Notes under the pieces: generated by a model | What the model saw: only the letters and a program-made list of their open reading frames with translations | What the model was told of the DNA's origin: nothing | Database searches by the model: none | Assembly (NCBI RefSeq): GCF_030758295.1 | Contig: NZ_CP132335.1 | Location: 4,688,412-4,752,411, forward strand | Direction of reading: 5' to 3' | DNA length: 64,000 nt | DNA from: Pararhizobium sp. IMCC21322 | GTDB lineage: Bacteria > Pseudomonadota > Alphaproteobacteria > Rhizobiales > GCA-2746425 | Shown here: one piece after another, positions 24,117-32,296 of the stretch | Layout: every line of letters starts with the position of its first letter | Numbering within the stretch: position 1 is the first letter of the stretch | Translations under genes and position numbers: made by a program

Positions 24117-25616
24117 CTAGCCGTCTTCTTGTGGTGCGCGCTCCGGTTTTCTCAAGCGCTCAAACAAAGTGGGTGCCAACGCAAACACTATCGAAAAGAG
24201 CAGAATGGCCAAGGCCAGGGGCCGGTCAAGATAAGATAGAAGGTTGCCATTGGCCTCCATCATGCTGGCGCGAAACTTCTCTTCAAACAGCGGCGTCAGA
24301 ACAAAGCCGATCATAAAGGGTGCCGAGGGTAGCCCGGCAATCCGCATGAACAGGCCCACAATCCCAAAGCCCAGCATCACCCACACATCGAAAAACAGGT
24401 TGTTCAACGAATACGTGCCCGCAATGGCAAGGATGAAGATCGCAGGTACCAGAATCCCGCGCGGCACACCGATTACACGGGCGATCCAGACTGCAAGAGA
24501 CATTAAGAACAGAAATGCCAGCACCGAGGCAAACAGATAGGTGGCAATGATGCCGTAGAAAGCCTCAGGATGCTCTAGGACCAGCAAGGGGCCAGGCTGG
24601 ATATTATGAAACAAAAGCGCCGCCATCAGGATTACATCCGCACCGCTGCCCGGTATTCCCATCGAGATCATCGGGATCAATGCTCCGCCTACGGTGGCGT
24701 TATTGCCAGATTCCGAGGCTACGATGCCCTCTTCGCGACCTGTGCCAAAGCTTTCGGGGTCGCGGTCGATATTGCGGGCGACGAAATATGCAACAACCGA
24801 GCCGATATTGGCCCCGATTCCCGGCAGGATGCCTATCCATACGCCGATCAGGCTCGACCGAATCAGGTTGACCCAATGGCGCATGATGCCTCCGACCGAA
24901 CGCCAGATTTCCACCGTCCGGACTGACACCTGACTGGCCGCCGTATCGCGTGTGCTGATGTCGTGCAGCAAATGACCAATGGCAAAAATACCAACCAGGA
25001 CGGCCTCGATCCGAAAGCCGCTGTCGAAGCTCTCTATGCCAAATGTGAAGCGCGGCACCTGGCTGACGGGGTCCAACCCGACCAGCGCGCAAAGCATACC
25101 CAAAAGCCCCGCTGCGAGCCCCATTGCGAAATTCTTTCCCGAACAGGTGGCGATGATCAGCAACCCGCCAAAAACCAATGCTGCATATTCGAAACTGCCG
25201 AAATTGCGCAGAGAAAAGCGCGCGATGGGTTCCGAGATCAGGGCGAGGCATACCCAGGAAATCAACCCACCGATCAGCGATGCGGTGACTCCAAGGGACA
25301 GGGCGCGTGCTGCCTGTCCCTTGCGGGCCATGGCATGGCCGTCAAACGTAGTCATGATCGCGGCAGGCGACCCAGGAATGCCCAGTGTGACCCCTGTCAC
25401 CATCGCACCACTGACCCCGCCGACATACATCCCAATCAACAGAACTTGGGCAGAATAGCTGTCCATATGGAATGTCAGCGGCAAGGTCAGCGCCATGATG
25501 ACGCCCTGATTGAGCCCCGGAATTGCACCAAAAATTATTCCAACGGCTACTCCTGCAATCGAGAAAAGAAGCGGCGTAAATGCAAGATGCTCAAGAAGGG
25601 CAGTGCCTAATTCCAT
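24117..25616 (-). CDS. tctA: Tripartite tricarboxylate transporter, large permease TctA
   Basis: 499 aa with about 11-12 membrane helices. The family signature near residues 20-60 is AGVAVGIIFGAIPGLNQGVI, and a second copy of the half-motif is WIGILPGIGANIGSVVAYFV. It transports a carboxylic acid together with TctB and the periplasmic TctC. The ATG at 25616 overlaps the end of the dehydrogenase gene by 10 nt. Confidence 0.95.
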   Translation of the reverse strand: MELGTALLEHLAFTPLLFSIAGVAVGIIFGAIPGLNQGVIMALTLPLTFHMDSYSAQVLLIGMYVGGVSGAMVTGVTLGIPGSPAAIMTTFDGHAMARKGQAARALSLGVTASLIGGLISWVCLALISEPIARFSLRNFGSFEYAALVFGGLLIIATCSGKNFAMGLAAGLLGMLCALVGLDPVSQVPRFTFGIESFDSGFRIEAVLVGIFAIGHLLHDISTRDTAASQVSVRTVEIWRSVGGIMRHWVNLIRSSLIGVWIGILPGIGANIGSVVAYFVARNIDRDPESFGTGREEGIVASESGNNATVGGALIPMISMGIPGSGADVILMAALLFHNIQPGPLLVLEHPEAFYGIIATYLFASVLAFLFLMSLAVWIARVIGVPRGILVPAIFILAIAGTYSLNNLFFDVWVMLGFGIVGLFMRIAGLPSAPFMIGFVLTPLFEEKFRASMMEANGNLLSYLDRPLALAILLFSIVFALAPTLFERLRKPERAPQEDG

Positions 25617-26494
25617 GGGTTCGACTCTGGTGAGATTTTGGCGCGCAGCATATCGGCGTGGGCGCGTACAATACCGGGGTGTTCGGGCAGATTGGCCGCA
25701 ATTGAGATTGCGGTATCAAAAAGGTTGAATCCGTCCCCGCAAGAGGCCAGCATCGCACGCAACTCAGCCATGTCCTTGAAGTTGATTGGAGTCGGCGGCT
25801 GTGGCACGGACGTAGTAAGGGCGCGGGCTGCATGACGTTCGAACACCACAGACATGCCAGCTCCACCTGCCTGGATCACCGCGCTGACAAAGGCAGCAGG
25901 ATCGACCCCCAAAGCTTCGGCGGCGACAATCGCTTCGGTAAAGGCAAACATCGTAGCAACGCCGATGGCGTTGTTCAGAGTCTTGACCGTTGCAGCGCTA
26001 CCGATGGGACCAAGATGCGCGAAGGCGCGGCCTGTAACAGTCAGGAAAGGCTGTGCTTTCGCCACCTCTTTTGCTGTGCCTCCCACAAGGTAAAACAGGC
26101 GCGCAGCTCGAGCATCTTCGGGCAGGCCAATCATTCCGGCCTCAAGATGTAGTCTGCCCGAGCCGTGCGAAATCGCGGCCAGTTCTTTGGCCTTCCGCGG
26201 TGCAACGGTCGAAGTTTCGATTATCATCTGCGGGAACTGGGCCGAAGTGGCCGCAATGAGGTCATAGGTATTGGCAAGCGCGCTCATCGACGCCAGCGAG
26301 ATTACGATTGTGTCTGAATTGGCCAGCAGGAAAGCTAGGTCAGTGTACGCCGTTACACCATTTTGCGCAGCACGATCCCGCATCTCTTGCGCCGGATCGA
26401 CGCCACAGACACGCATACCTGCCTGCGCAAGCACGGCCGCCATGCCACTTCCCATGTCTCCGAGGCCAATAAAGCCAAATTCAAACTGGGTCAT
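25607..26494 (-). CDS. Beta-hydroxyacid dehydrogenase (3-hydroxyisobutyrate / tartronate semialdehyde reductase family)
   Basis: 295 aa from the ATG at 26494. The Rossmann motif GFIGLGDMGSGMA is followed by PARAMETER-poor loops typical of the family: IIETSTVAPRKAKELA, EAGMIGLPEDARAARL in place of the usual D-A-P-V-S-G-G, and VKTLNNAIG with the catalytic lysine. The altered substrate motif points to an unusual hydroxy acid. The gene lies between tctB and tctA in the same operon, an unusual place for an enzyme and a strong sign that it acts on the imported compound. Confidence 0.88.
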   Translation of the reverse strand: MTQFEFGFIGLGDMGSGMAAVLAQAGMRVCGVDPAQEMRDRAAQNGVTAYTDLAFLLANSDTIVISLASMSALANTYDLIAATSAQFPQMIIETSTVAPRKAKELAAISHGSGRLHLEAGMIGLPEDARAARLFYLVGGTAKEVAKAQPFLTVTGRAFAHLGPIGSAATVKTLNNAIGVATMFAFTEAIVAAEALGVDPAAFVSAVIQAGGAGMSVVFERHAARALTTSVPQPPTPINFKDMAELRAMLASCGDGFNLFDTAISIAANLPEHPGIVRAHADMLRAKISPESNPWN

Positions 26495-26507
26495 TTGTTC
26501 CACTTTC

Positions 26508-26993
26508 CTATTTTGCAATATCGACATAGAGAAGCGTCGAGAAGCTCCACGCGATGCCACCCGACAACACAAGTGCGGTCAAGACCAACCAGGCAATTAT
26601 GGTAGAACGAGGCGACGCGGTGATGAGGCTTGCAGAAAGTCCGGCCAGCACGGCTGAGAACCCGATATAAAGCCATTTGTCGAGCCCCAGGGACAAGAGT
26701 GCGGCGTAGATCAGAAGTAACCCATACAGCACTGCGGGCCCAATGATTGCGGACTTCGCGCTGGGATTGGCGGCTTTCTGAATGGAAGCGCCACGACGCA
26801 AATCCTGCACCAATAGTACAAGCCCAAGTACGCCAAGCCCGATTGGGATCGCCATTGCTATGACCCGTGCACCAACTGGCTCGAACTGTGGTGGAGGTAA
26901 CTGTGAAGCCACCGTCGTCAGCCCTGTCATCGACAAGATGAATATCAGGCCGAGCCAGCCTTGCCGGCTCAGCCTTGAGACGAAATTGACCAC
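26508..26993 (-). CDS. tctB: Tripartite tricarboxylate transporter, small permease TctB
   Basis: 161 aa from a GTG at 26993 (VNFVSRLSRQGWLGLIFILS); a longer frame to 27116 overlaps tctC and is unlikely. Four hydrophobic segments and low sequence conservation are typical of TctB. It begins 10 nt after the tctC stop. Confidence 0.85.
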   Translation of the reverse strand: MVNFVSRLSRQGWLGLIFILSMTGLTTVASQLPPPQFEPVGARVIAMAIPIGLGVLGLVLLVQDLRRGASIQKAANPSAKSAIIGPAVLYGLLLIYAALLSLGLDKWLYIGFSAVLAGLSASLITASPRSTIIAWLVLTALVLSGGIAWSFSTLLYVDIAK

Positions 26994-27003
26994 GGTCCAG
27001 CGC

Positions 27004-27989
27004 CTACTCGTTTGTATCGGTGGCAAGACCAAACTTCTCGACCACGGCGACAGTGTTAGCATATTGCGAATCCACCTCGGCCTGTAACTCAATGCCTCGC
27101 GCAAAGCGCAGGTCAATGATACGCTGACCCAGTTCGGCTTGAAGCTCGGGATCAGCCATCACTTGCTCGATCTTGTCGGCCCAATATGTGCGGATTTCCT
27201 CCGGCACTTCGCGGTGTGCCCAAAAATAGTTGGTCACGCTGCCAACATCGGAAATTTGGGGAACCCCAGCTTCAGCGGCGGTGGGCAGGTCTTCAAGCCC
27301 GGGTACGTCAACCGAGCGGAAGACAAACAAGGGTTTGATATCGCCGCTTTCAAGGTACTTCTGGGCGTCCGAGACCGTGGTAATACCAATGTCGATCTGA
27401 TGCCCCACCAGCGCGGCGCGGATCGGGCCACCACCGCCAGGAATGTTGATCATATTCAACTTGACCCCAAGAGCGTCCATCACTTTGAGCGCAACCATAT
27501 GGCTGTGCGCCCGTAGGAATACGCCAACGCGAACCGCATCGGGATTGGCCTTAGCATAGTCGATTAGCTCGGGCAGATTGTTGAAGGGTGCCTCTTTGGC
27601 GGCGGCATACATAATGTCGATTGACCCGGCGCGAGCTACAGGTGTCATATCAGCGAATTTGCGGCCTAGTATGCCTTGGGCGGCGGTGCCCATAAATGCC
27701 TGATGGAAAAACAGCAGCGTATAACCATCCTTGGGTGCGTCATAGGCGACCCGTGTGCCGGTAGCGGTAGCTCCGCCTTTGATGTTTTTGACTACAAGTC
27801 GGGCTGGAACGATTTTCTCCAGATGTTTCAGGATGATGCGGAGATTGATGTCAGCAGCCCCCCCGCGCCATTCGGCAGCACAAAAGTTACAGGCTTTTCC
27901 GGGTACTCAGCTTTGGCGGCGGTCCCGGTAAATGCCAGAGTTGCGATTGCAACCGTGGCCAGTGCTTTGCGAACGATACTAAATTTCAT
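27004..27989 (-). pseudogene. tctC: TctC-type binding protein, frameshifted in a run of seven C
   Basis: The start at 27989 (ATG, GGAGA upstream) encodes a signal peptide (MKFSIVRKALATVAIATLAF, cleavage near KA-EY) and EYPEKPVTFVLPNGAGG. The frame is then lost at 27858-27864, seven G on the coding strand; with eight G it reads AADINLRIILKHLEKIVPAR and continues to 27004 as a complete protein (986 nt, one short of 328 codons plus stop). The rest has family features such as GGGGPIRAALVGHQIDI. It could be a true mutation, a phase-variable tract or a read error. Without it the transporter would have no binding protein. Confidence 0.85.
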
Positions 27990-28069
27990 TCTTCTTCTCC
28001 CTAATCGAAGTTGATGCGGCCAATGTAGACACGGAAACATGCGATAGCTACTATGTGTTCATCTTAATC

Positions 28070-28086
28070 TATTCCTGAGGGGAATA
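28070..28086. promoter_or_regulatory. Probable LysR operator, copy 1
   Basis: TATTCC-TGAGG-GGAATA, a 17-bp inverted repeat between tctC and the divergent LysR gene. It ends on the A of the lysR-type gene's start codon, allowing autorepression. Its centre is about 89 nt upstream of the tctC start. A matching site lies 86 nt upstream of the sulfatase gene (31293-31309). Confidence 0.65.
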
Positions 28087-29009
28087 TGGAACTTCGAGCC
28101 TTAAAACTCTTCTTGACGGTCTATGAATGCCGCAACATCTCGGCCGCGGCAGATCGGTTAGGGATGAACCAGCCTGCTGTGTCCAAAGCGGTGCAGCGGA
28201 TCGAGGTCGAGTTGGGTGTTTCGTTGTTCGAGCGTGAGCCGCGTGGCGTCGCTCCAACTCTGTTTGCCAATATGCTGTTTGATGCCGCGCGCGAAGTTGA
28301 TAGCAACTTGAACGCGGTTATCCGCAGGATATCCGCGATGCGAGATGGCTCTGTGGGCGAGGTTGTCGTTGGGGCCGGCGGCACTTGGCAAGAGGTCTTG
28401 TTACCCAAGGCTGTCGCACGTCTGACCCAGCGCAGTCCCCGGGCGCGCATCCGCATTGTCCCGGCGTCAGTTGAAGAACTGGTAGCGGGGTTGATTCGTG
28501 GTGAAATTGATCTGGCGTTGGCTCCAATTGACATTCCCGGTGCGATGACCAGCAAAGTCTGCGCCGAACCGCTTCTGGTCAGCGAATTGGCCGTGATCGC
28601 ACGGGGTGATCATCCACTCAGGACCGACGAACCACTGACTCTGGCCAAATTGGCCTGCCAGCGCTGGATTTTACCGCCAGGACCATTGATCCGAGACCGG
28701 TTCGAACGCGGCTTTCGGATTCAGAATATTGAGCCACCACTGCCGGTGATTGAGTGTTTCGACAGCAGTTGCCTGCTTCAAATTGTCGAAAGCACTGACT
28801 TACTGACCTATCTGGCGGATTTGCGACTTAGGCCTCGATTGCACATGAACCTTGCGCGTTTGCCTGCCAACCCGTTGAATATCCATCGGAACACTGGCCT
28901 AATCTTGCGCCGATCTAGCTATGTGCCTCCGCTGGCCAAGGAATTGATTGCGGAAGTCCGCGCGGTCTGCGCTGAGGCAGGTTTCAGCCCTGACCTCAAA
29001 GGCGCTTGA
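28086..29009 (+). CDS. LysR-family transcriptional regulator
   Basis: 307 aa. The N-terminal HTH (MELRALKLFLTVYECRNISA, then ADRLGMNQPAVSKAVQRIE) is followed by a periplasmic-binding-like effector domain. It is divergent from tctC, with less than 100 nt between. It probably activates the tct-enolase operon and the sulfatase-hydrolase operon through the shared TATTCC-N5-GGAATA sites (inferred). Confidence 0.93.
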   Translation: MELRALKLFLTVYECRNISAAADRLGMNQPAVSKAVQRIEVELGVSLFEREPRGVAPTLFANMLFDAAREVDSNLNAVIRRISAMRDGSVGEVVVGAGGTWQEVLLPKAVARLTQRSPRARIRIVPASVEELVAGLIRGEIDLALAPIDIPGAMTSKVCAEPLLVSELAVIARGDHPLRTDEPLTLAKLACQRWILPPGPLIRDRFERGFRIQNIEPPLPVIECFDSSCLLQIVESTDLLTYLADLRLRPRLHMNLARLPANPLNIHRNTGLILRRSSYVPPLAKELIAEVRAVCAEAGFSPDLKGA

Positions 29010-29011
29010 CG

Positions 29012-29752
29012 TCAATCAGCGGCTTTGATCATCGCGACGGCCATGTCATGTACGGCCTTTGCCGCAGCCCAGTCATAAGACCAGCGGCACGGAAAACTCC
29101 ATCCATGATGCGCTGTGTGAAGCGTAAATGTCACTGGTGCGGAACTATCGCCGGCCGAGTCTTTCAGAGTGGCGCAATGGGCGTCGGGGCAAGTCGGATC
29201 GTCGGCGGCGAATGCAAAGTGAAATGGCACTTTGATACGCGGCACTAAGAGGTGCGGCGACTGGGTGTCCGGAGTGACAAGGCGTCCGCCATGCGCCGAG
29301 ATGCCTCCGATGAACTCATCTGGAAACGCTTCGCATGCGGCTAAGGCATGGCGCCCGCCCATGCAATAGCCCAACGCAAAGAACCGAGGCGGGATACTAA
29401 ATCCATGGCTCATCCCCAGCGTTGTGGTTAGCGCTTTGGTATAGGCAACCGTCATCTCCAATTCGGTGGACATGTTGGCCTCTTTGGCTTCAACTGCAAG
29501 CGGCCCGCCTTCGTCATTTACCGGCGTGAACCGACTGACAGGCAGGCGATGAAATAAGTCGGGCACTACAGCAGTAATGCCCCTGCGCGCATATTCGCGC
29601 GCCAACTCGAAAAGCTCTTCGCGCAAACCAAACACGTCCATATAGAGAATAGCACAAGTGGGGGAAGGACCTCTCGGGCGTGCAATGAAAGTTTGCATCG
29701 TCCCATGGTGCGTAGGAATATCGATGAATTCTTCGATTGGGGTCCCAGTCAT
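29012..29752 (-). CDS. Dienelactone hydrolase family protein
   Basis: 246 aa alpha/beta hydrolase. ILYMDVFGLREELFELAREY is the typical DLH segment, GYCMGGRHALAA carries the nucleophile (cysteine instead of serine, as in true dienelactone hydrolases), and HHGWSF holds the catalytic histidine. It starts with ATG overlapping the stop of the sulfatase gene (ATGA), so the two are coupled. It may open a lactone or cleave an ester released by the sulfatase or made by the enolase-superfamily enzyme. Confidence 0.88.
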   Translation of the reverse strand: MTGTPIEEFIDIPTHHGTMQTFIARPRGPSPTCAILYMDVFGLREELFELAREYARRGITAVVPDLFHRLPVSRFTPVNDEGGPLAVEAKEANMSTELEMTVAYTKALTTTLGMSHGFSIPPRFFALGYCMGGRHALAACEAFPDEFIGGISAHGGRLVTPDTQSPHLLVPRIKVPFHFAFAADDPTCPDAHCATLKDSAGDSSAPVTFTLHTAHHGWSFPCRWSYDWAAAKAVHDMAVAMIKAAD

Positions 29753-31215
29753 TCTGTTCTCAACGCCTCTTGCTTTGTGCCGGGTGGTGGAGACGCCCCC
29801 ATCGAACCCTTGGTCAGTATCCTTTCACGGCCGCCATGTCTGTTGACGAGCTCAAGCTGGCGAGCCTTGATGTCCGCGTCAACCGCAACCGGGTCGAGCC
29901 GTGCTAGCAGCATCTTTCGAAAACCTTCGATTCGCCCGGCCTGCGCGGAGGCAGTGGCAAGGTTGTGCATCTCTTCTTGGTCGTCGTCCAAATTGAACAA
30001 CTGTTCAGGCATGTTGGCGAAGTGCACGTATTTCCAAGGTCCTTGCCGCAGCATGAATACACCATTCACGGCCCCTGCGCCGTGGTACTCGCCAAACACG
30101 ACGCGCGTGTCATCGTCGGGAGCGTCGGCTAATCGGAACAAACTTTCGGCGTCCTCGTTCACCGGAGATGTGCCATCGCCCAGTCCGACTGAATCAAGCA
30201 CGGTTGGATAAATGTCGACCAGCGACACCGGTGTATTCCGAGTCTCACCCGCGGCCACATCCGGCCCGGTCAAAATCATCGGCACATGCGCAGATTCTTG
30301 ATAGAAATTGCTTTTCTGCCAAAGCCCACGCACCCCTAAATTGTCGCCGTGATCGGAAGTGTAGAGCAGGTTAGTATTGTTTCCGAAACTGCTCTGCCCC
30401 ACCGCTTCCACGACCTGACCAATTAGCGAATCCACAAAGGAGCACAAACCAAAATAGGCTGCAGTCGCCTCACGCCGCAAGTCGTCATCAAAGAACGTGT
30501 CGGTAATGTAAGAGGCACGGAATGCCTCGAACCAAGGGTGGTCTGGCCAATCCTCGGGGCGGCAGGCTTTGGGCAGCGGGATCATCTCTTTGTCGTACAT
30601 GTCGTAGAATTGGTCTGGCGCGATCAGTGGGAAGTGTGGACAAACAAAGCTGACAAACAAAACCCAGGGCTCAGAAAGGGCGGGGGCTGTGTTGGTCAGC
30701 CAGTCCAACGTTTCCGACAGGATTGTGCGATCATATGTGGTGTAAGTCGATTCGCCCCGCCCGACTTGTTCCGCGACCAGCCGCACACCGTGGCGAACGG
30801 GCAATGGCTGGGTTTGGCGTAGCGCACCAAACAAATCTCCGGTCGCGTTGACCGCGTGCATGGGAACGATCGATTCCGAGAACCCAGAGGACACACCGGC
30901 GTCGCGGTAGTGCAGTTTGCCGATCGAGGTAACGGGAATACCAGCGTTTGTCAGGTGATGCGGCCAGCCTAGAACTGTGCCGTCGTAAGGCGTGGCGTTG
31001 CAGACATAGCCTGTGTCATGGGGGTAGCGCCCAGTGGCAAATGCGGCGCGCGACGGCATACATATCGGGCTGTTGCAATAAGCGTTTTTGAACACTGTGC
31101 CAGAGGCTGCCAGCCGATCAAGGTTAGGCGTCTTGACGATGGGGTGGCCTGCAAACCCGGTGTATTTCCCAGCGTGTTCGTCAGCCATGAGAATGACGAG
31201 GTTTCTAGGTCTCAT
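29749..31215 (-). CDS. Type I sulfatase (arylsulfatase / choline-sulfatase-like)
   Basis: 488 aa from the ATG at 31215 (AAGGAG upstream); a 10-residue longer frame is less likely. The metal-binding start is LVILMADEHAGKYTG. The formylglycine motif is CMPSRAAFATGRYP (C-x-P-S-R). Further ligands lie in YTSDHGDNLG. No signal peptide is seen, so it is probably cytoplasmic and acts on an imported sulfate ester. An anaerobic or aerobic maturase is not in the window. It forms an operon with the DLH-family hydrolase. Confidence 0.92.
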   Translation of the reverse strand: MRPRNLVILMADEHAGKYTGFAGHPIVKTPNLDRLAASGTVFKNAYCNSPICMPSRAAFATGRYPHDTGYVCNATPYDGTVLGWPHHLTNAGIPVTSIGKLHYRDAGVSSGFSESIVPMHAVNATGDLFGALRQTQPLPVRHGVRLVAEQVGRGESTYTTYDRTILSETLDWLTNTAPALSEPWVLFVSFVCPHFPLIAPDQFYDMYDKEMIPLPKACRPEDWPDHPWFEAFRASYITDTFFDDDLRREATAAYFGLCSFVDSLIGQVVEAVGQSSFGNNTNLLYTSDHGDNLGVRGLWQKSNFYQESAHVPMILTGPDVAAGETRNTPVSLVDIYPTVLDSVGLGDGTSPVNEDAESLFRLADAPDDDTRVVFGEYHGAGAVNGVFMLRQGPWKYVHFANMPEQLFNLDDDQEEMHNLATASAQAGRIEGFRKMLLARLDPVAVDADIKARQLELVNRHGGRERILTKGSMGASPPPGTKQEALRTE

Positions 31216-31292
31216 TTGATGCTCCTTGCAAATTTTGACCACCATAATGCCGCCGATTTAGCATTGATGGGAGGCAGGTAGCTGTCTTCTTA

Positions 31293-31309
31293 TATTCCCG
31301 GAGGGAATA
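31293..31309. promoter_or_regulatory. Probable LysR operator, copy 2
   Basis: TATTCC-CGGAG-GGAATA, 14 of 17 positions identical to 28070-28086. Its centre is about 86 nt upstream of the sulfatase start, nearly the same distance as copy 1 from tctC. Confidence 0.65.
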
Positions 31310-31319
31310 GTATTGCCGC

Positions 31320-31570
31320 CAGAGCTGCTTATATCGAACCAACCAGCGCTTGGAAGAATGGCTACATTGAAAGCTTCAACGTTCGCTTTGGGGATGAGCT
31401 TCTCAACGGAGAGATCTTCTATTCATTGAAAGAGGCTGAAATTGTCATCGACAAGCTGGCGCCGCTACTACAATACCAAACCACCCCACAGTGCTTTAGG
31501 CTACCGTCCACCGGCTCCAGAAACCATCGTGTCGATGGCATCCAACCCAATCATGCACTAACATTCACAC
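31320..31570 (+). pseudogene. IS3-family transposase C-terminal remnant
   Basis: AAYIEPTSAWKNGYIESFN, then DELLNGEIFYSLKEAEIVID, then in a shifted frame NTKPPHSALGYRPPAPE. This is the last third of an IS3-type orfB. It is the same subgroup as the remnant at 22555-22700. Frameshifted and truncated. Confidence 0.8.
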
Positions 31571-31839
31571 TGGACCACTCAGGTGGGGCTGATCAGGCAT
31601 TGCCCAGAGCCAGTATTACAGCTGATTAAAGGAATTCATGATGAGTTTGGACGTTAAATCGCTGATACAAATTAATAAGGTTATAACAAGGTGGAGAGGG
31701 TAATTGAGAGTAATCAGAAGGAAAGCAAGGTGAATGCGCCTCTGAATTGCAGCGCTTGTGAAGGAAATCCGTGTTCATCTTCGCAATTTCTGAAACCTGG
31801 TTCACTTGGAAATACGAATAGCAACGGCGTCATGCGTCT
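31571..31839. other. Spacer without a recognisable gene
   Basis: Between the IS3 remnant and the duplicated aroE-like fragment I find no coding signal or RNA gene that I can support. Confidence 0.5.
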
Positions 31840-32210
31840 TGACCAGCCGAGACCGCGACCAAAATGCATGACGTGATTATAAACGCGACGCCTGTCGGGA
31901 TGAAGTGGGACGTGCGGCTTCCTATCAATCTTGAAGCATTCAATTTCTCGACGCTGGTAGCTTATATCGCTGTCCTCGACCTGCAGACCGAATTGCTGAA
32001 AGCGGCTCAAGCCAAAGTGTGCATGACCACTGCCGGAAACGACATGTTGCGCGCCCGGATTAAATTGATCACGGGATTTGCAACAGGTGCGCCAGTTGGA
32101 ACCGAAATTTCCGGATGCCAATAGGAGCTTAACACCATACCGATGTTGCAGACCGCACAATGAAAGACAGTCGCGCGGGTCTCCTAAAATCGTTTTCTCA
32201 AATCAGTCGT
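31840..32210 (+). pseudogene. Duplicated 3' fragment of aroE-like gene 2
   Basis: The frame 31864-32124 (MHDVIINATPVGMKWDVRLP ... GFATGAPVGTEISG) is clearly homologous to the last 84 codons of the gene at 11246-12073. Similarity extends upstream into CCAGCCGAG and downstream to an ATGAA...GACAGTC...AAATCG segment (32160-32205) that matches 12140-12200 with a 15-nt gap. The copy lacks the start, the catalytic lysine and the nucleotide-binding loop. It marks an old duplication of about 360-400 bp, now next to IS3 debris. Confidence 0.85.
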
Positions 32211-32296
32211 AAGCCGCTATTTCACAATGTAAATTGCACTAATTCAGCAAAAATCATCGAATTTCAATACCCATAGCATCGGGCAAATTGACGTGA

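Noticed and set aside
24963..25610. 215-codon plus-strand ORF opposite tctA
   Set aside because: Composition-driven antisense frame of a clear membrane protein gene; no start signal or family motif.
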